In this document: positions 9,268-18,222 of the stretch, one piece after another | Numbering within the stretch: position 1 is the first letter of the stretch | Layout: the number at the start of each line of letters is the position of its first letter | From: Ochrobactrum quorumnocens | GTDB taxonomy: Bacteria > Pseudomonadota > Alphaproteobacteria > Rhizobiales > Rhizobiaceae | Assembly: GCF_002278035.1 (NCBI RefSeq) | Contig: NZ_CP022604.1 | Span: 372,001-436,000, forward strand | DNA length: 64,000 nucleotides | Reading direction: 5' to 3' | The notes under the pieces: generated by a model | Seen by the model: the letters and a program-made list of their open reading frames with translations, nothing else | What the model was told of the DNA's origin: nothing | The model's database searches: none | Made by a program: the position numbers and the translations under genes

Positions 9268-10089
9268 TTAGCGCGACAGCTTCATGTGACGATTGACGTC
9301 CTTGTAAAGCAAATAGCGGAACTTGCCTGGTCCACCTGCGTAGCAAGCCTGTGGACAGAAAGCGCGCAGCCACATGAAGTCGCCTGCTTCCACTTCCACC
9401 CAATCCTGGTTGAGTCGATATACGGCCTTGCCTTCGAGCACATAAAGCCCGTGTTCCATCACGTGGGTTTCTGCAAACGGAATTACGCCTCCCGGCTCGA
9501 ATGTGACGACGGTCACGTGCATGTCGTGACGCAGGTCGTTCGGATCGACAAAGCGTGTTGTGGCCCAAGCACCATTGGTGTCCGGCATCGGCGTGGGTGC
9601 GATGTTCTTCTCGTTAAGGAAGAGAGGTTCTGGCACATCAAGGCCGTCGACATGCTCATAAGCCTTGCGTACCCAATGGAAACGGGAGACGGCATTGCTG
9701 TTGTTGCGAAGTCGCCAGCCACTTTTCGGCGGCAGATAGGCATATCCACCTTCGGTCAGCACATGGTCTTTACCTGCGAGCGTGACTGTTACTTCGCCTT
9801 CGACAACAAACAGCACGCCCTGTGCGCCATCGTCCAGCTCAGTGCGGTCGCTGCCGCCGCCCGGCTGCACTTCCATGATATATTGCGAGAATGTCTCGGC
9901 AAAACCTGACAGCGGGCGGGCGATGATCCACAACCGCGTCTTTTCCCAGAAGGGCAGGAAGCTTGTGACAATATCGCTGAACGTGCCTTTGGGAATGACC
10001 GCATAGGCTTCGGTGAACATCGCGCGGTCTGTCAGCAGCTGCGTCTGTGGCGGCAAGCCACCCGTCGGTGCATAATAATTTCGGCTCAT
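9268..10089 (-). CDS. allE: (S)-ureidoglycine aminohydrolase
   Basis: Mn-dependent bicupin that releases ammonia from (S)-ureidoglycine to give (S)-ureidoglycolate, the step after allantoate hydrolysis. Length 273 residues, typical. The first cupin spans about residues 70-140 (VVEGEVTVTL, GGYAYLPPKSGWRLRN) and the second about 185-265, with the metal-ligand pattern ETHVMEHGLYVLEGKAVYR and the end GDFMWLRAFCPQACYAGG. It follows the allantoinase fusion gene by 14 bases, so the two are one operon. No allantoate amidohydrolase that would supply its substrate is in the window. Confidence 0.92.
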   Translation of the reverse strand: MSRNYYAPTGGLPPQTQLLTDRAMFTEAYAVIPKGTFSDIVTSFLPFWEKTRLWIIARPLSGFAETFSQYIMEVQPGGGSDRTELDDGAQGVLFVVEGEVTVTLAGKDHVLTEGGYAYLPPKSGWRLRNNSNAVSRFHWVRKAYEHVDGLDVPEPLFLNEKNIAPTPMPDTNGAWATTRFVDPNDLRHDMHVTVVTFEPGGVIPFAETHVMEHGLYVLEGKAVYRLNQDWVEVEAGDFMWLRAFCPQACYAGGPGKFRYLLYKDVNRHMKLSR

Positions 10090-10103
10090 CGGTCTTTTCC
10101 TAA

Positions 10104-11531
10104 TCAGTAAAGTGTCTCTGGAAGAATGTCTTTGAGCCGTAGCAGCGCGATGCGCTCGACCTGTTCGGACGCAGTTTCCTGCTCGGCAGCTTTCGTATTC
10201 TCGACGCGCCGTTTGAAAGCGTCGAGAATTTCCTTTTTGTTACGGCCTTTAACCGCAATGATGAAAGGAAACCCGAATTTCTGCGTGTAAGCGTCGTTGA
10301 GTTCGGTGAATGTCTTCCGCTCGTCGTCTGTCAATGCATCAAGACCGGCAGAAGCCTGCTCGGCGGTGGATTCCGGCGTCAGGCGTTTGGCTGCCGCAAG
10401 TTTACCCGCAAGATCGGGGTGCGCGCGCAACACACCGAGCTTTTCGTCGTCGGATGCCGCACGGAAAGCGCGAACCAAAGCTGTGTGAAGGCCGGAGGCT
10501 GAATCGGCCAATTCAGTCAGGCGCGTGTCATAGGCACGTTCGGCAATCCACGGAGAGTGCTCAAAGATGCCGCCGAAACGGGCGACAAAATCTGCCTTGC
10601 TGGCCTTGGATGGCATAACATCGGTCGATTTTGGCTTGTGATGTTCATGCCAGTGGCGTGCAATGTCGACGCGTTTGGCGATCCAGACTTTGTCGTGGCT
10701 CTGTACGTAATCGAGGAAACGCTCCAGTGCTGCCGCGCGTCCCGGACGACCAACCAGACGGCAGTGAAGGCCAATCGACATCATCTTCGGCGCACCTTCT
10801 GCACCCTCACGGTAAAGCACGTCGAACGTATCTTTGAGGTAGGTGTAGAACTGATCGCCGGAGTTAAAGCCTTGTGGTGTTGCAAAGCGCATATCATTGG
10901 TGTCGAGCGTATAAGGCACAATGAGATGCGGACCTTTCGGTCCCTTGACCCAATAAGGCAGTTCATCGGCATAGGAATCGGCGGAATAGAGAAAGCCGCC
11001 TTCCTCCATCACAAGCTTGAGCGTGTTATCGGACGGTTTGCCCTGATAAATGCCAAGCGGACGTGAACCGGTAATTTCCGTGTGCAAGCGCACAGCTTCG
11101 CGGATGTGTTCACGTTCCACTTCCTCGGGAACATCCTTATATTCCCACCAACGCAGGCCGTGGCTGGCTATTTCCCAATCGGCTTCCTTCATGGCGGCTA
11201 TGGCTTCGGGGTTCCGCTCCATGGCGAGCGTCACACCATAGACCGTGACCGGCATATTGCGTCGCGTGAATGCGCGCCACAAGCGCCAGAAGCCGGAGCG
11301 CGATCCATATTCGTAGATGGATTCCATATTGAGATTGCGCTGGGCTTTCCATGCCTGTGCGCCAACGATCTCGGAAAGCAGGCATTCAGATGCCGGGTCG
11401 CCATCGAGAATGCAGCTTTCGCCGCCTTCTTCGTAGTTTACGACGAACTGCACGGCGATATTGGCTCCACCCGGCCAGCATGGGTCTGGTGTGTTGCGGC
11501 CATAGCCAACCAGATTGCGCGGATAACTCAT
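10104..11531 (-). CDS. puuE: Fused allantoinase (PuuE) and OHCU decarboxylase (UraD)
   Basis: A two-domain cytosolic protein of 475 residues. Residues 1 to about 300 are a polysaccharide-deacetylase-type (NodB fold), metal-independent allantoinase, with YGRNTPDPCWPGGANIAVQFV near the start and WEIASHGLRWWEY in the middle. Residues about 310-475 are OHCU decarboxylase, with the active-site His in AHPDLAGK and the FGFPFIIAVKG motif. It thus turns OHCU into S-allantoin and allantoin into allantoate, consecutive steps. The ATG at 11531 has GAGGGAA 5 bases upstream. Such fusions are annotated in Rhizobiales, sometimes misnamed allantoicase. It is divergent from uraH. Confidence 0.92.
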   Translation of the reverse strand: MSYPRNLVGYGRNTPDPCWPGGANIAVQFVVNYEEGGESCILDGDPASECLLSEIVGAQAWKAQRNLNMESIYEYGSRSGFWRLWRAFTRRNMPVTVYGVTLAMERNPEAIAAMKEADWEIASHGLRWWEYKDVPEEVEREHIREAVRLHTEITGSRPLGIYQGKPSDNTLKLVMEEGGFLYSADSYADELPYWVKGPKGPHLIVPYTLDTNDMRFATPQGFNSGDQFYTYLKDTFDVLYREGAEGAPKMMSIGLHCRLVGRPGRAAALERFLDYVQSHDKVWIAKRVDIARHWHEHHKPKSTDVMPSKASKADFVARFGGIFEHSPWIAERAYDTRLTELADSASGLHTALVRAFRAASDDEKLGVLRAHPDLAGKLAAAKRLTPESTAEQASAGLDALTDDERKTFTELNDAYTQKFGFPFIIAVKGRNKKEILDAFKRRVENTKAAEQETASEQVERIALLRLKDILPETLY

Positions 11532-11786
11532 ATGGAATTCCCTCAGTTTTTGTCTGTTTTGCCCATGATAATAAAGATTTACGCGGACCATTCCCCCTCA
11601 AAATTTTGAAAGACATCCAACGATTATCATCTTTCCCAAGACACGAAGTCGGTAAATACTCAAAATAGGGAACGAGTGCGGTTTGCAAACTTCTATGGTT
11701 TGACCAGAATAAGCCGCACTAAATCAAGTGCTTGCAACGGTTCCAATCGTGGGATCGAGAGAATCGTACAAGCGGCAGGAGTACAA

Positions 11787-12152
11787 ATGGGTAGGCAAAT
11801 AAGCGGTCAGGGCCGATTGACGACGCATGTCCTTGATACGGTGAGCGGCAAACCAGCAGCAAATCTCCGCATTGAATTACGCCGCATCGAGAATCAGCAG
11901 GCTGAAACTGTGCGCGAAATCCGCACCAATGCGGATGGTCGCTGCAACGAGCCACTGCTGGCAGGCGATGCGTTACATACTGGTTCATATGAGTTGCTTT
12001 TCCATGTTGGTGAATATTTTGGAAAGAGCGATGACGTCGTGCCATTTCTGGATGTCGTGCCGCTGCGCTTTGGCATTTCGGATGAAAAGGCGCATTATCA
12101 TGTGCCGCTTCTGGTTTCGCCATTTTCCTATTCAACCTATCGCGGGAGCTAA
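11787..12152 (+). CDS. uraH: 5-hydroxyisourate hydrolase
   Basis: Transthyretin-like tetrameric enzyme that hydrolyses 5-hydroxyisourate to OHCU, 121 residues. Signs are the N-terminal [14 protein letters not shown], the central R-containing strand and the C-terminal signature YSTYRGS, which separates HIU hydrolase from true transthyretin. The ATG at 11787 has GGCAGGAG 6 bases upstream; the frame opens earlier at 11676, but that part does not fit the family. It starts the rightward uraH-xdhABC block, 5 bases before xdhA. Confidence 0.93.
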   Translation: MGRQISGQGRLTTHVLDTVSGKPAANLRIELRRIENQQAETVREIRTNADGRCNEPLLAGDALHTGSYELLFHVGEYFGKSDDVVPFLDVVPLRFGISDEKAHYHVPLLVSPFSYSTYRGS

Positions 12153-12157
12153 GCGAT

Positions 12158-13636
12158 ATGGGTCAAGCCGTCAGACATAGTATCCGCTTTCTGCTGAATG
12201 GCGAGACGGTTGAACTCGACCGCGTTTCGCCAACCGAAACCTTGCTCGATTATCTGCGTCTTTCTTGCAAACTACGTGGGAGCAAGGAAGGCTGTGGCGA
12301 AGGCGATTGCGGTGCATGCACAGTGCTTGTCGGCAAGATTGTGGATGACGAGCTGATCTATGAAAGCGTGAATGCCTGCATCCGGTTTGTCGGATCGCTC
12401 GATAGCTGTCATGTCGTGACTATCGAACATTTGCGCGGGTCGGATGGTGGCCTGCATCCCGTGCAAAAGGCGATGATCGATTTTCACGGCTCACAATGCG
12501 GCTTCTGCACGCCGGGCTTCGTCATGTCGCTTTATGGCCTCTGGATGCGCAATCCAAAACCCGCAGACGCGCAGATCGAAAAGGCGTTGCAGGGCAATCT
12601 CTGTCGTTGCACCGGCTATGAAGCCATCATGCGTGCAGCCCGCGCAATCTCCGAATACGGCACACTGATCGACGATCCGCTTGCGGCTGAACGTGCGCAT
12701 GTTATCAGCCAGTTGACGGCCTTGCGCGACGGCGCGCGGGTTGAAGTGGGTAGTGGTAAAGATCGTCTGGTCGTGCCTGCCAGTCTCGATGATTTTGCCA
12801 CTGTTTATGCAGCCGAAGCCAAGGCAACAATTGTTGCCGGTTCTACCGATGTCGGCCTTTGGGTCACGAAAATGATGCGCGATATTTCGCCGGTCATCTT
12901 TATCGGTCATCTCACTGAACTGCGCACCATCAGCGAGGAAGACGGCGTCATCACTATTGGTGCGGGCGTAACCTATACGGAAGCTTTCTCCTTCCTTGCA
13001 AAGCGCATTCCGGCTTTGGGAAGCCTCATTAATCGCATCGGCGGCGAGCAGGTGCGCAATATGGGTACCATCGGCGGCAATATTGCCAATGGTTCGCCGA
13101 TTGGCGATACGCCACCGCCATTGATTGCGCTGAACGCGAAGCTCACTCTGCGCAAGGGTACGGAACGCCGGACGATTCCTTTGGAAGAGTTTTTTATCGC
13201 CTATGGCAAGCAGGATCGCCAGCCCGGCGAGTTTGTGGAAGCCGTGCATGTGCCGGTGCCGCTCGAAGGCAGCCAGTTTGCCATTCACAAGATTTCCAAG
13301 CGTTTTGAGGAAGACATCACGGCAACGCTGGGTGCCTTCCATCTGACACTCGATAATGAGGGCAAGGTTGCATCCATCCGCATCGCCTATGGTGGTATGG
13401 CGGCAACACCAAAGCGGGCATTCAATGTGGAAGCAGCACTGACGGGTAAACTATGGGACGAGGAGAGCGTTGAAGCAGCGCTTGAATCCTATAGCCTCGA
13501 CTATCAGCCTCTAAGCGATATGCGCGCGACGGCTGATTATCGCTTGCTGGTCGCCAAGAATTTACTCCGCCGCTTTTATGCTGAAACGCAAGGGCAAGCC
13601 GAACCTTTGCGCGTGCCAAGCGTTGAAGCTGCATAG
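12158..13636 (+). CDS. xdhA: Xanthine dehydrogenase small subunit
   Basis: FeS- and FAD-binding subunit of the molybdenum xanthine dehydrogenase that turns hypoxanthine and xanthine into urate. Length 492 residues. The first 2Fe-2S site is in GSKEGCGEGDCGACTVLVG (about residues 43-61); the second is in CGFCTPGF and LCRCTGYEA (about 115-155). The FAD domain follows from about residue 200 (TIVAGSTDVGLW, and GGNIANGSPIGDTPP near residue 310). GGGAG lies 9 bases upstream of the ATG and overlaps the end of uraH. It is co-directional with xdhB and xdhC. Confidence 0.95.
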   Translation: MGQAVRHSIRFLLNGETVELDRVSPTETLLDYLRLSCKLRGSKEGCGEGDCGACTVLVGKIVDDELIYESVNACIRFVGSLDSCHVVTIEHLRGSDGGLHPVQKAMIDFHGSQCGFCTPGFVMSLYGLWMRNPKPADAQIEKALQGNLCRCTGYEAIMRAARAISEYGTLIDDPLAAERAHVISQLTALRDGARVEVGSGKDRLVVPASLDDFATVYAAEAKATIVAGSTDVGLWVTKMMRDISPVIFIGHLTELRTISEEDGVITIGAGVTYTEAFSFLAKRIPALGSLINRIGGEQVRNMGTIGGNIANGSPIGDTPPPLIALNAKLTLRKGTERRTIPLEEFFIAYGKQDRQPGEFVEAVHVPVPLEGSQFAIHKISKRFEEDITATLGAFHLTLDNEGKVASIRIAYGGMAATPKRAFNVEAALTGKLWDEESVEAALESYSLDYQPLSDMRATADYRLLVAKNLLRRFYAETQGQAEPLRVPSVEAA

Positions 13637-13646
13637 GGAGGATGAC

Positions 13647-16001
13647 ATGAACAAGCATCCTGCAAACGCTCTTAAAGCTGCCCGTATTAAAGGCGGCGTC
13701 GCGACCGATCAGCGCCATGATTCCGCGCATAAGCATGTGACGGGTGAAGCGGTCTATATCGACGATATTCCAGAGCCTGAAGGGACGCTGCATATCGGCG
13801 TCGGCTTCTCGACTGTTGCGCACGCTAAAATCAATGCTGTTGATTTGTCCGCAGTGCGTGCGGCACCCGGTGTGGTCGACGTGCTGACTTATAAGGATGT
13901 GCCGGGCGAAAACGATGTCTCGCCATCGGGGATGCATGACGATCCGATCTTCGCGGTTGATAACATTCAGTTCCACGGTCAGCCGATCTTTGCGGTTGTT
14001 GCCCGCACGCGCGATCAGGCGCGCCGCGCAGCCCGTCTTGCCAAGGTCGAATATGAAGAAATGCCGGGCCTGTTTTCGATTTCTGGTCTTGACGGTTACA
14101 AGGACAAGTTGGTCTTCACACCACTGACGCTTAATCGGGGTGATGCCCGCAAGGCCATTGACGACGCGCCGCGTAAAGTCAAAGCGCGTATGCTTGTTGG
14201 TGGGCAGGATCACTTCTATCTCGAAGGTCAGGCTTCACTCGCCATCCCCGGCGAGGATGACGATGTAACGATCTATTGCTCAACGCAGGGGCCAAGCGAA
14301 ACGCAGCATCTGGTTGCACATGCGCTGGGTGTGCCGAGCCATTCGGTGACGGTCGAAGTACGCCGTATGGGCGGCGGTTTCGGCGGTAAGGAAACGCAAG
14401 CCAATCAATGGGCAGCCATTGCTGCAATTGCTGCCAAGAAACATAAACGCGCCGTTAAAGTTCGTCTTGATCGTGATGAGGATATGACCTCAACCGGCAA
14501 GCGGCATGATTTTATGATCGATTATGAAGTCGGTTTCGACGATGAAGGCAACATTCTCGGTGTCGATTATCTTTTTGCTCTGAATGCGGGTTTCTCTGCC
14601 GATCTATCTGGCCCTGTTGGGGACCGTGCGCTGTTTCATTGCGACAATGCCTATTTCTTCCCGGCCGTTCATGCGCAGTCGGCACCGCTTTATACCAATA
14701 CCGTATCCAACACGGCATTCCGTGGCTTCGGTGGCCCGCAGGGCATGGTGGGTGCCGAGCGCGTTATTGAGGAAGTGGCGTTTGCTGTTGGCAAAGACCC
14801 TCTCGAAATCCGCAAGCTCAATTTCTACGATGCCATGGGAACCGACGGTGCGCGCAATGTGACGCCCTATCACCAGAAGGTGGAAGACTGCATCATTCAG
14901 CGCATCGTTGCCGAGCTTGAGGAAAGCGCTGATTACGCGCAACGTCGTGAAGCAATCCGCGAGTTCAATGCGAAAAGCCGCTATGTGAAACGTGGCATGT
15001 CGCTGACGCCGGTGAAATTCGGTATTTCCTTCACCAAGACGGAATCTAATCAGGCTGGCGCGCTGGTGCATGTCTATAATGACGGCTCGGTGCATATGAA
15101 CCACGGTGGCACCGAGATGGGGCAGGGGCTTCATCTCAAAGTAGCCCAAGTGGTGGCAGAAGAATTCCAGATTGACCTTGATCGTGTAAAGATCACTGCA
15201 ACGACGACTGCGAAAGTGCCGAACACAGCTCCCACGGCAGCATCGTCCGGTGCTGATTTGAACGGTATGGCCGCGCAGGATGCGGCGCGTCAGATCAAGA
15301 AGCGGCTCATTCATTTTGCAGCGCAGCAACATCAGGTACCGGAAGATCAGGTCGTTTTCCTTCCCAACCGCATCCGCGTTGGTAATCAGGAAATCAGCTT
15401 CAATGATCTCGTGAAGCAAGCTTATATCGGCCGCGTTCAGTTATCAGCATCGGGTCATTACAAAACGCCGAAAATCCATTGGGATCGCGCAAAGGGTAAA
15501 GGCCACGCCTTCTATTATTACGCTTATGGTGCAGCCTGTTCGGAAGTTTCTGTCGATACACTGACTGGCGAATATGTGGTGGAGCGCACCGATATTCTTC
15601 ACGATACGGGCCGTTCGCTGAACCGTGTCATTGATATTGGTCAGGTGGAAGGCGGCTTCGTGCAGGGCATGGGCTGGCTGACCACGGAAGAGCTTGTCTG
15701 GGACAATAAAGGGCGGTTGCGCACACATGCGCCATCGACCTACAAGATCCCATTGGCATCAGACCGTCCAAAGATTTTCAATGTTGCGCTGACGGACTGG
15801 TCGGAAGCTTACGAACCAACTATCCATCGCTCCAAAGCTGTGGGTGAGCCGCCGCTGCCGCATGGCATGTCGGTGCTCTATGCACTCTCGGATGCTGTTG
15901 CCAGCGTTGCCGATCACAAAATCAGTCCGCGCCTCGATGCGCCTGCCACGCCGGAGCGTGTGCTGATGGCCATCGAACGGCTGCGCAGTCAGAAGGGCTA
16001 A
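13647..16001 (+). CDS. xdhB: Xanthine dehydrogenase large (molybdopterin) subunit
   Basis: Molybdenum-cofactor subunit carrying the hydroxylation site, 784 residues. Family motifs include TGEAVYIDDIP near the N-terminus, RMGGGFGGKETQ (about residue 240), AFRGFGGPQG (about 355), GGTEMGQGLHLK (about 488) and the catalytic glutamate in KAVGEPPLPHG near residue 735. The ATG at 13647 follows GGGAGG at 6 bases; the frame is open 69 bases upstream but overlaps xdhA. It begins 10 bases after xdhA and ends 4 bases before xdhC. Confidence 0.95.
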   Translation: MNKHPANALKAARIKGGVATDQRHDSAHKHVTGEAVYIDDIPEPEGTLHIGVGFSTVAHAKINAVDLSAVRAAPGVVDVLTYKDVPGENDVSPSGMHDDPIFAVDNIQFHGQPIFAVVARTRDQARRAARLAKVEYEEMPGLFSISGLDGYKDKLVFTPLTLNRGDARKAIDDAPRKVKARMLVGGQDHFYLEGQASLAIPGEDDDVTIYCSTQGPSETQHLVAHALGVPSHSVTVEVRRMGGGFGGKETQANQWAAIAAIAAKKHKRAVKVRLDRDEDMTSTGKRHDFMIDYEVGFDDEGNILGVDYLFALNAGFSADLSGPVGDRALFHCDNAYFFPAVHAQSAPLYTNTVSNTAFRGFGGPQGMVGAERVIEEVAFAVGKDPLEIRKLNFYDAMGTDGARNVTPYHQKVEDCIIQRIVAELEESADYAQRREAIREFNAKSRYVKRGMSLTPVKFGISFTKTESNQAGALVHVYNDGSVHMNHGGTEMGQGLHLKVAQVVAEEFQIDLDRVKITATTTAKVPNTAPTAASSGADLNGMAAQDAARQIKKRLIHFAAQQHQVPEDQVVFLPNRIRVGNQEISFNDLVKQAYIGRVQLSASGHYKTPKIHWDRAKGKGHAFYYYAYGAACSEVSVDTLTGEYVVERTDILHDTGRSLNRVIDIGQVEGGFVQGMGWLTTEELVWDNKGRLRTHAPSTYKIPLASDRPKIFNVALTDWSEAYEPTIHRSKAVGEPPLPHGMSVLYALSDAVASVADHKISPRLDAPATPERVLMAIERLRSQKG

Positions 16002-16005
16002 TGCG

Positions 16006-16833
16006 ATGCCGGGCGCGAGGGATGACATAAGAGCGTTTCTCAACAAGCGATCCGACAGCGTGCTGATCGAAGTCACCGATGTCAGAGGTTCCGCACCACG
16101 TGATGCGGGTGCATGGATGCTTGTCGCCCGTGACATGATCTTCCGCACCATCGGTGGCGGGCAGCTCGAATATATGGCGATCGACCATGCGCGTAAAATC
16201 TTGCTGGGTGGGCGGGATTCATCGATGGACGTTCCACTTGGTCCCGAAATCGGCCAATGCTGTGGCGGTCGTGTCGGTTTAAGCTTCCGGCGCGTCAATC
16301 GCGGACTGGCTGAAGAGCTTATTGCTAAGGTCGATGCCGAAATCTCCACCCGTCCGCATGTCTATGTCTTTGGTGCCGGCCATGTAGGTGACGCCTTAGC
16401 CTATTCATTGTCGCTGACGCCGGTGCGGGTCATTCTGGTGGATACGCGCGAAGCGGAACTCATGGCCGTCGATGCGCCAGGGGTCGAGACATGTCTTGCC
16501 GCCTTGCCTGAGCAGGTGGTGCGTTCAGCACCGCCCGGCAGCGCCTTTATCGTGCTTACTCATGACCATGCGCTTGATTTCCTGATCGTGGCCGAGGCTT
16601 TGCAGCGTGGCGATGCCGTTTATGTCGGCATGATTGGCTCAAAGACCAAGAAAGCCACTTTCAAAACTTGGTTGAAACGTGAAATTGGTCGCGACGATTT
16701 ATTTAATAATCTTATTTGCCCGGTCGGCGGAACAGTCGTGAAAGACAAACGACCGGAAGTCATTGCTGCTTTAGCCGCTGCGGAAATTCTGACCGCAGTT
16801 CTGGTTTCCAGCAAAGTCTTGCAGCCCGCCTAA
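16006..16833 (+). CDS. xdhC: Xanthine dehydrogenase maturation chaperone
   Basis: XdhC binds molybdenum cofactor, protects its terminal sulfur and inserts it into XdhB. Length 275 residues. The N-terminal XdhC/CoxI part has DVRGSAPRDAGAWM, TIGGGQLEY and QCCGGRVGL (the conserved Cys pair near residue 85). A Rossmann part with FGAGHVGDAL follows at about residue 120, then SKTKK and the C-terminal CPVGG element. The start is 4 bases after the xdhB stop, so translation is probably coupled. Confidence 0.93.
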   Translation: MPGARDDIRAFLNKRSDSVLIEVTDVRGSAPRDAGAWMLVARDMIFRTIGGGQLEYMAIDHARKILLGGRDSSMDVPLGPEIGQCCGGRVGLSFRRVNRGLAEELIAKVDAEISTRPHVYVFGAGHVGDALAYSLSLTPVRVILVDTREAELMAVDAPGVETCLAALPEQVVRSAPPGSAFIVLTHDHALDFLIVAEALQRGDAVYVGMIGSKTKKATFKTWLKREIGRDDLFNNLICPVGGTVVKDKRPEVIAALAAAEILTAVLVSSKVLQPA

Positions 16834-16842
16834 TTCAATTAC

Positions 16843-16903
16843 AGCGGTTCCAGTTAAGACTGAATCGTTGGAACCGCTGCAACTGTTTGGTTTTACGCAT
16901 TAT
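16843..16903. repeat. Palindromic repeat, short AGCGGTTCC type
   Basis: AGCGGTTCCA (16843-16852) pairs with TGGAACCGCT (16869-16878), followed by a conserved tail with GTTTTTACGCATTAT-like sequence. The same design, with compensating stem changes, occurs at 32401-32476. It lies 10 bases after the xdhC stop. Confidence 0.7.
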
Positions 16904-17068
16904 ACCAAGGCGGCTCAAGATGCTGACGCATCACGCCTTGAAAATGTTCAATCGCCACACGGGCTTAACCAAAGTCCGATGAGTCTTACTCAATGAACTT
17001 TGGTATTATCTCACGCAAAACCGCTTCGCGCATTATGCTGGAATTACTATAATCAGGCGGGCTTTCTT

Positions 17069-17983
17069 TTAGGCCAATGCCTCGCGGATCAGACGCTGGC
17101 AACGCTCTGTCATGAAATCAATGATCAGACGCACCTTCGGGTCCTGAAAACGCTTATGCGGATAGATTGCGGCCAGCTGGATAGACGCTGGTGGTGTGCT
17201 TGCAAGAATAGGAATCAGCCGACCATCGCGGAGATATTCTTTCACTTCGAACAGTGGCTTGTTGATAATTCCGCGTCCGCCAAGCGCCCATTGCGTCAAT
17301 ACGTCGCCATCGTCGGAGTCGTATGGGCCAGTGACTTCGAACTTCCGAAGACCTTCGGGTGTTTGCAACGACCAATAAAATTCCTTGGAGCCGGGAAAGC
17401 GCAGGAGAAGGCAATCGTGTTGGTCGCCCAGAAGCTCTTCGGGTGATTGTGGAGTGCCGTGCTTTTCCAGATAGTCAGGGGCTGCGCAAATCACGCGTTC
17501 GCAGTTCAGAATGCCGCGCATCCGCAGATTTGAATTTTCCAAAACACCCAATTTGAAAGCAACATCAACGCTTTCGCTCATGATGTCGATCTCATGGTCA
17601 GATAGTCGCAGGCGCACTTCAATGTCCGGATATTTGTCGTGAAACTCGGGAATTCCGGAAGCAATGAGCCTTCGACCGAGCCCCAAAGGTGCAGTAATGC
17701 GAATCGAACCCTTTGGATTTTTTGCCAGTTCAGCGACTGCTGCTTCGGCTTCATCCACCGCTTCGAGTATCTTCATCGCGCCGTCATAAAATATGCGGCC
17801 ATGCTCTGTCGGGGTCAGTTTTCGTGTGGTTCTGTTGAAGAGCCGAACACCAAGATGCTTCTCCAACTCCTTGATTCGATTACTTGCAACGGCTGGCGAG
17901 GCGCGCTGGTCGCGACCTGCCGCCGACAAATTTCCCAATTCGACAACGCGCACAAAAACACGCAGATTATCAAGGTAAGACAT
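17069..17983 (-). CDS. LysR family transcriptional regulator
   Basis: DNA-binding regulator of 304 residues with a winged helix-turn-helix at residues 1-60 (MSYLDNLRVFVRVVELGNLS, then RIKELEKHLGVRLFNRTTRKLTPTEHG) and a LysR substrate domain from about residue 90 (GSIRITAPLGLGRRLI). The sequence type is the CrgA/AaeR-like group. The ATG at 17983 is set by the conserved N-terminus. It is divergent from puuD and next to xdhC, so it is a candidate regulator of purine catabolism, but no operator was identified. Confidence 0.88.
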   Translation of the reverse strand: MSYLDNLRVFVRVVELGNLSAAGRDQRASPAVASNRIKELEKHLGVRLFNRTTRKLTPTEHGRIFYDGAMKILEAVDEAEAAVAELAKNPKGSIRITAPLGLGRRLIASGIPEFHDKYPDIEVRLRLSDHEIDIMSESVDVAFKLGVLENSNLRMRGILNCERVICAAPDYLEKHGTPQSPEELLGDQHDCLLLRFPGSKEFYWSLQTPEGLRKFEVTGPYDSDDGDVLTQWALGGRGIINKPLFEVKEYLRDGRLIPILASTPPASIQLAAIYPHKRFQDPKVRLIIDFMTERCQRLIREALA

Positions 17984-18084
17984 GCGTACGTTCCACCATT
18001 GTATATATTTTTTTGAAAGTGATGGTCTTGATGCGACGTTCACACAGGCGCAAAGCTTTGGCAAATAATAAAGCAGGGAACTAA

Positions 18085-18185
18085 AGCGCATCCCGAAAAG
18101 TGTAAGACGGTTTTCGGCAAAGATGCGCGTAGAGAGAAAAGCGCATCCCGAAAAGTGTGAAGCGGGTTTCGGAAAAGATGCGCGT
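18085..18185. repeat. Tandem pair of part-A palindromic repeats
   Basis: Two copies in tandem, 18085-18130 and 18139-18185, each with GCGCATCCCGAAAAGTGT, a TTTTCGG or TTTCGG segment and GATGCGCGT. The part-B hairpin seen elsewhere is missing. The pair lies in the divergent puuD/LysR promoter region, 37 bases upstream of puuD, unlike most copies, which sit at gene ends. Confidence 0.75.
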
Positions 18186-18222
18186 TAACGCAAAAAAGTA
18201 AAACGAGTAATGGGAGTGCCGG

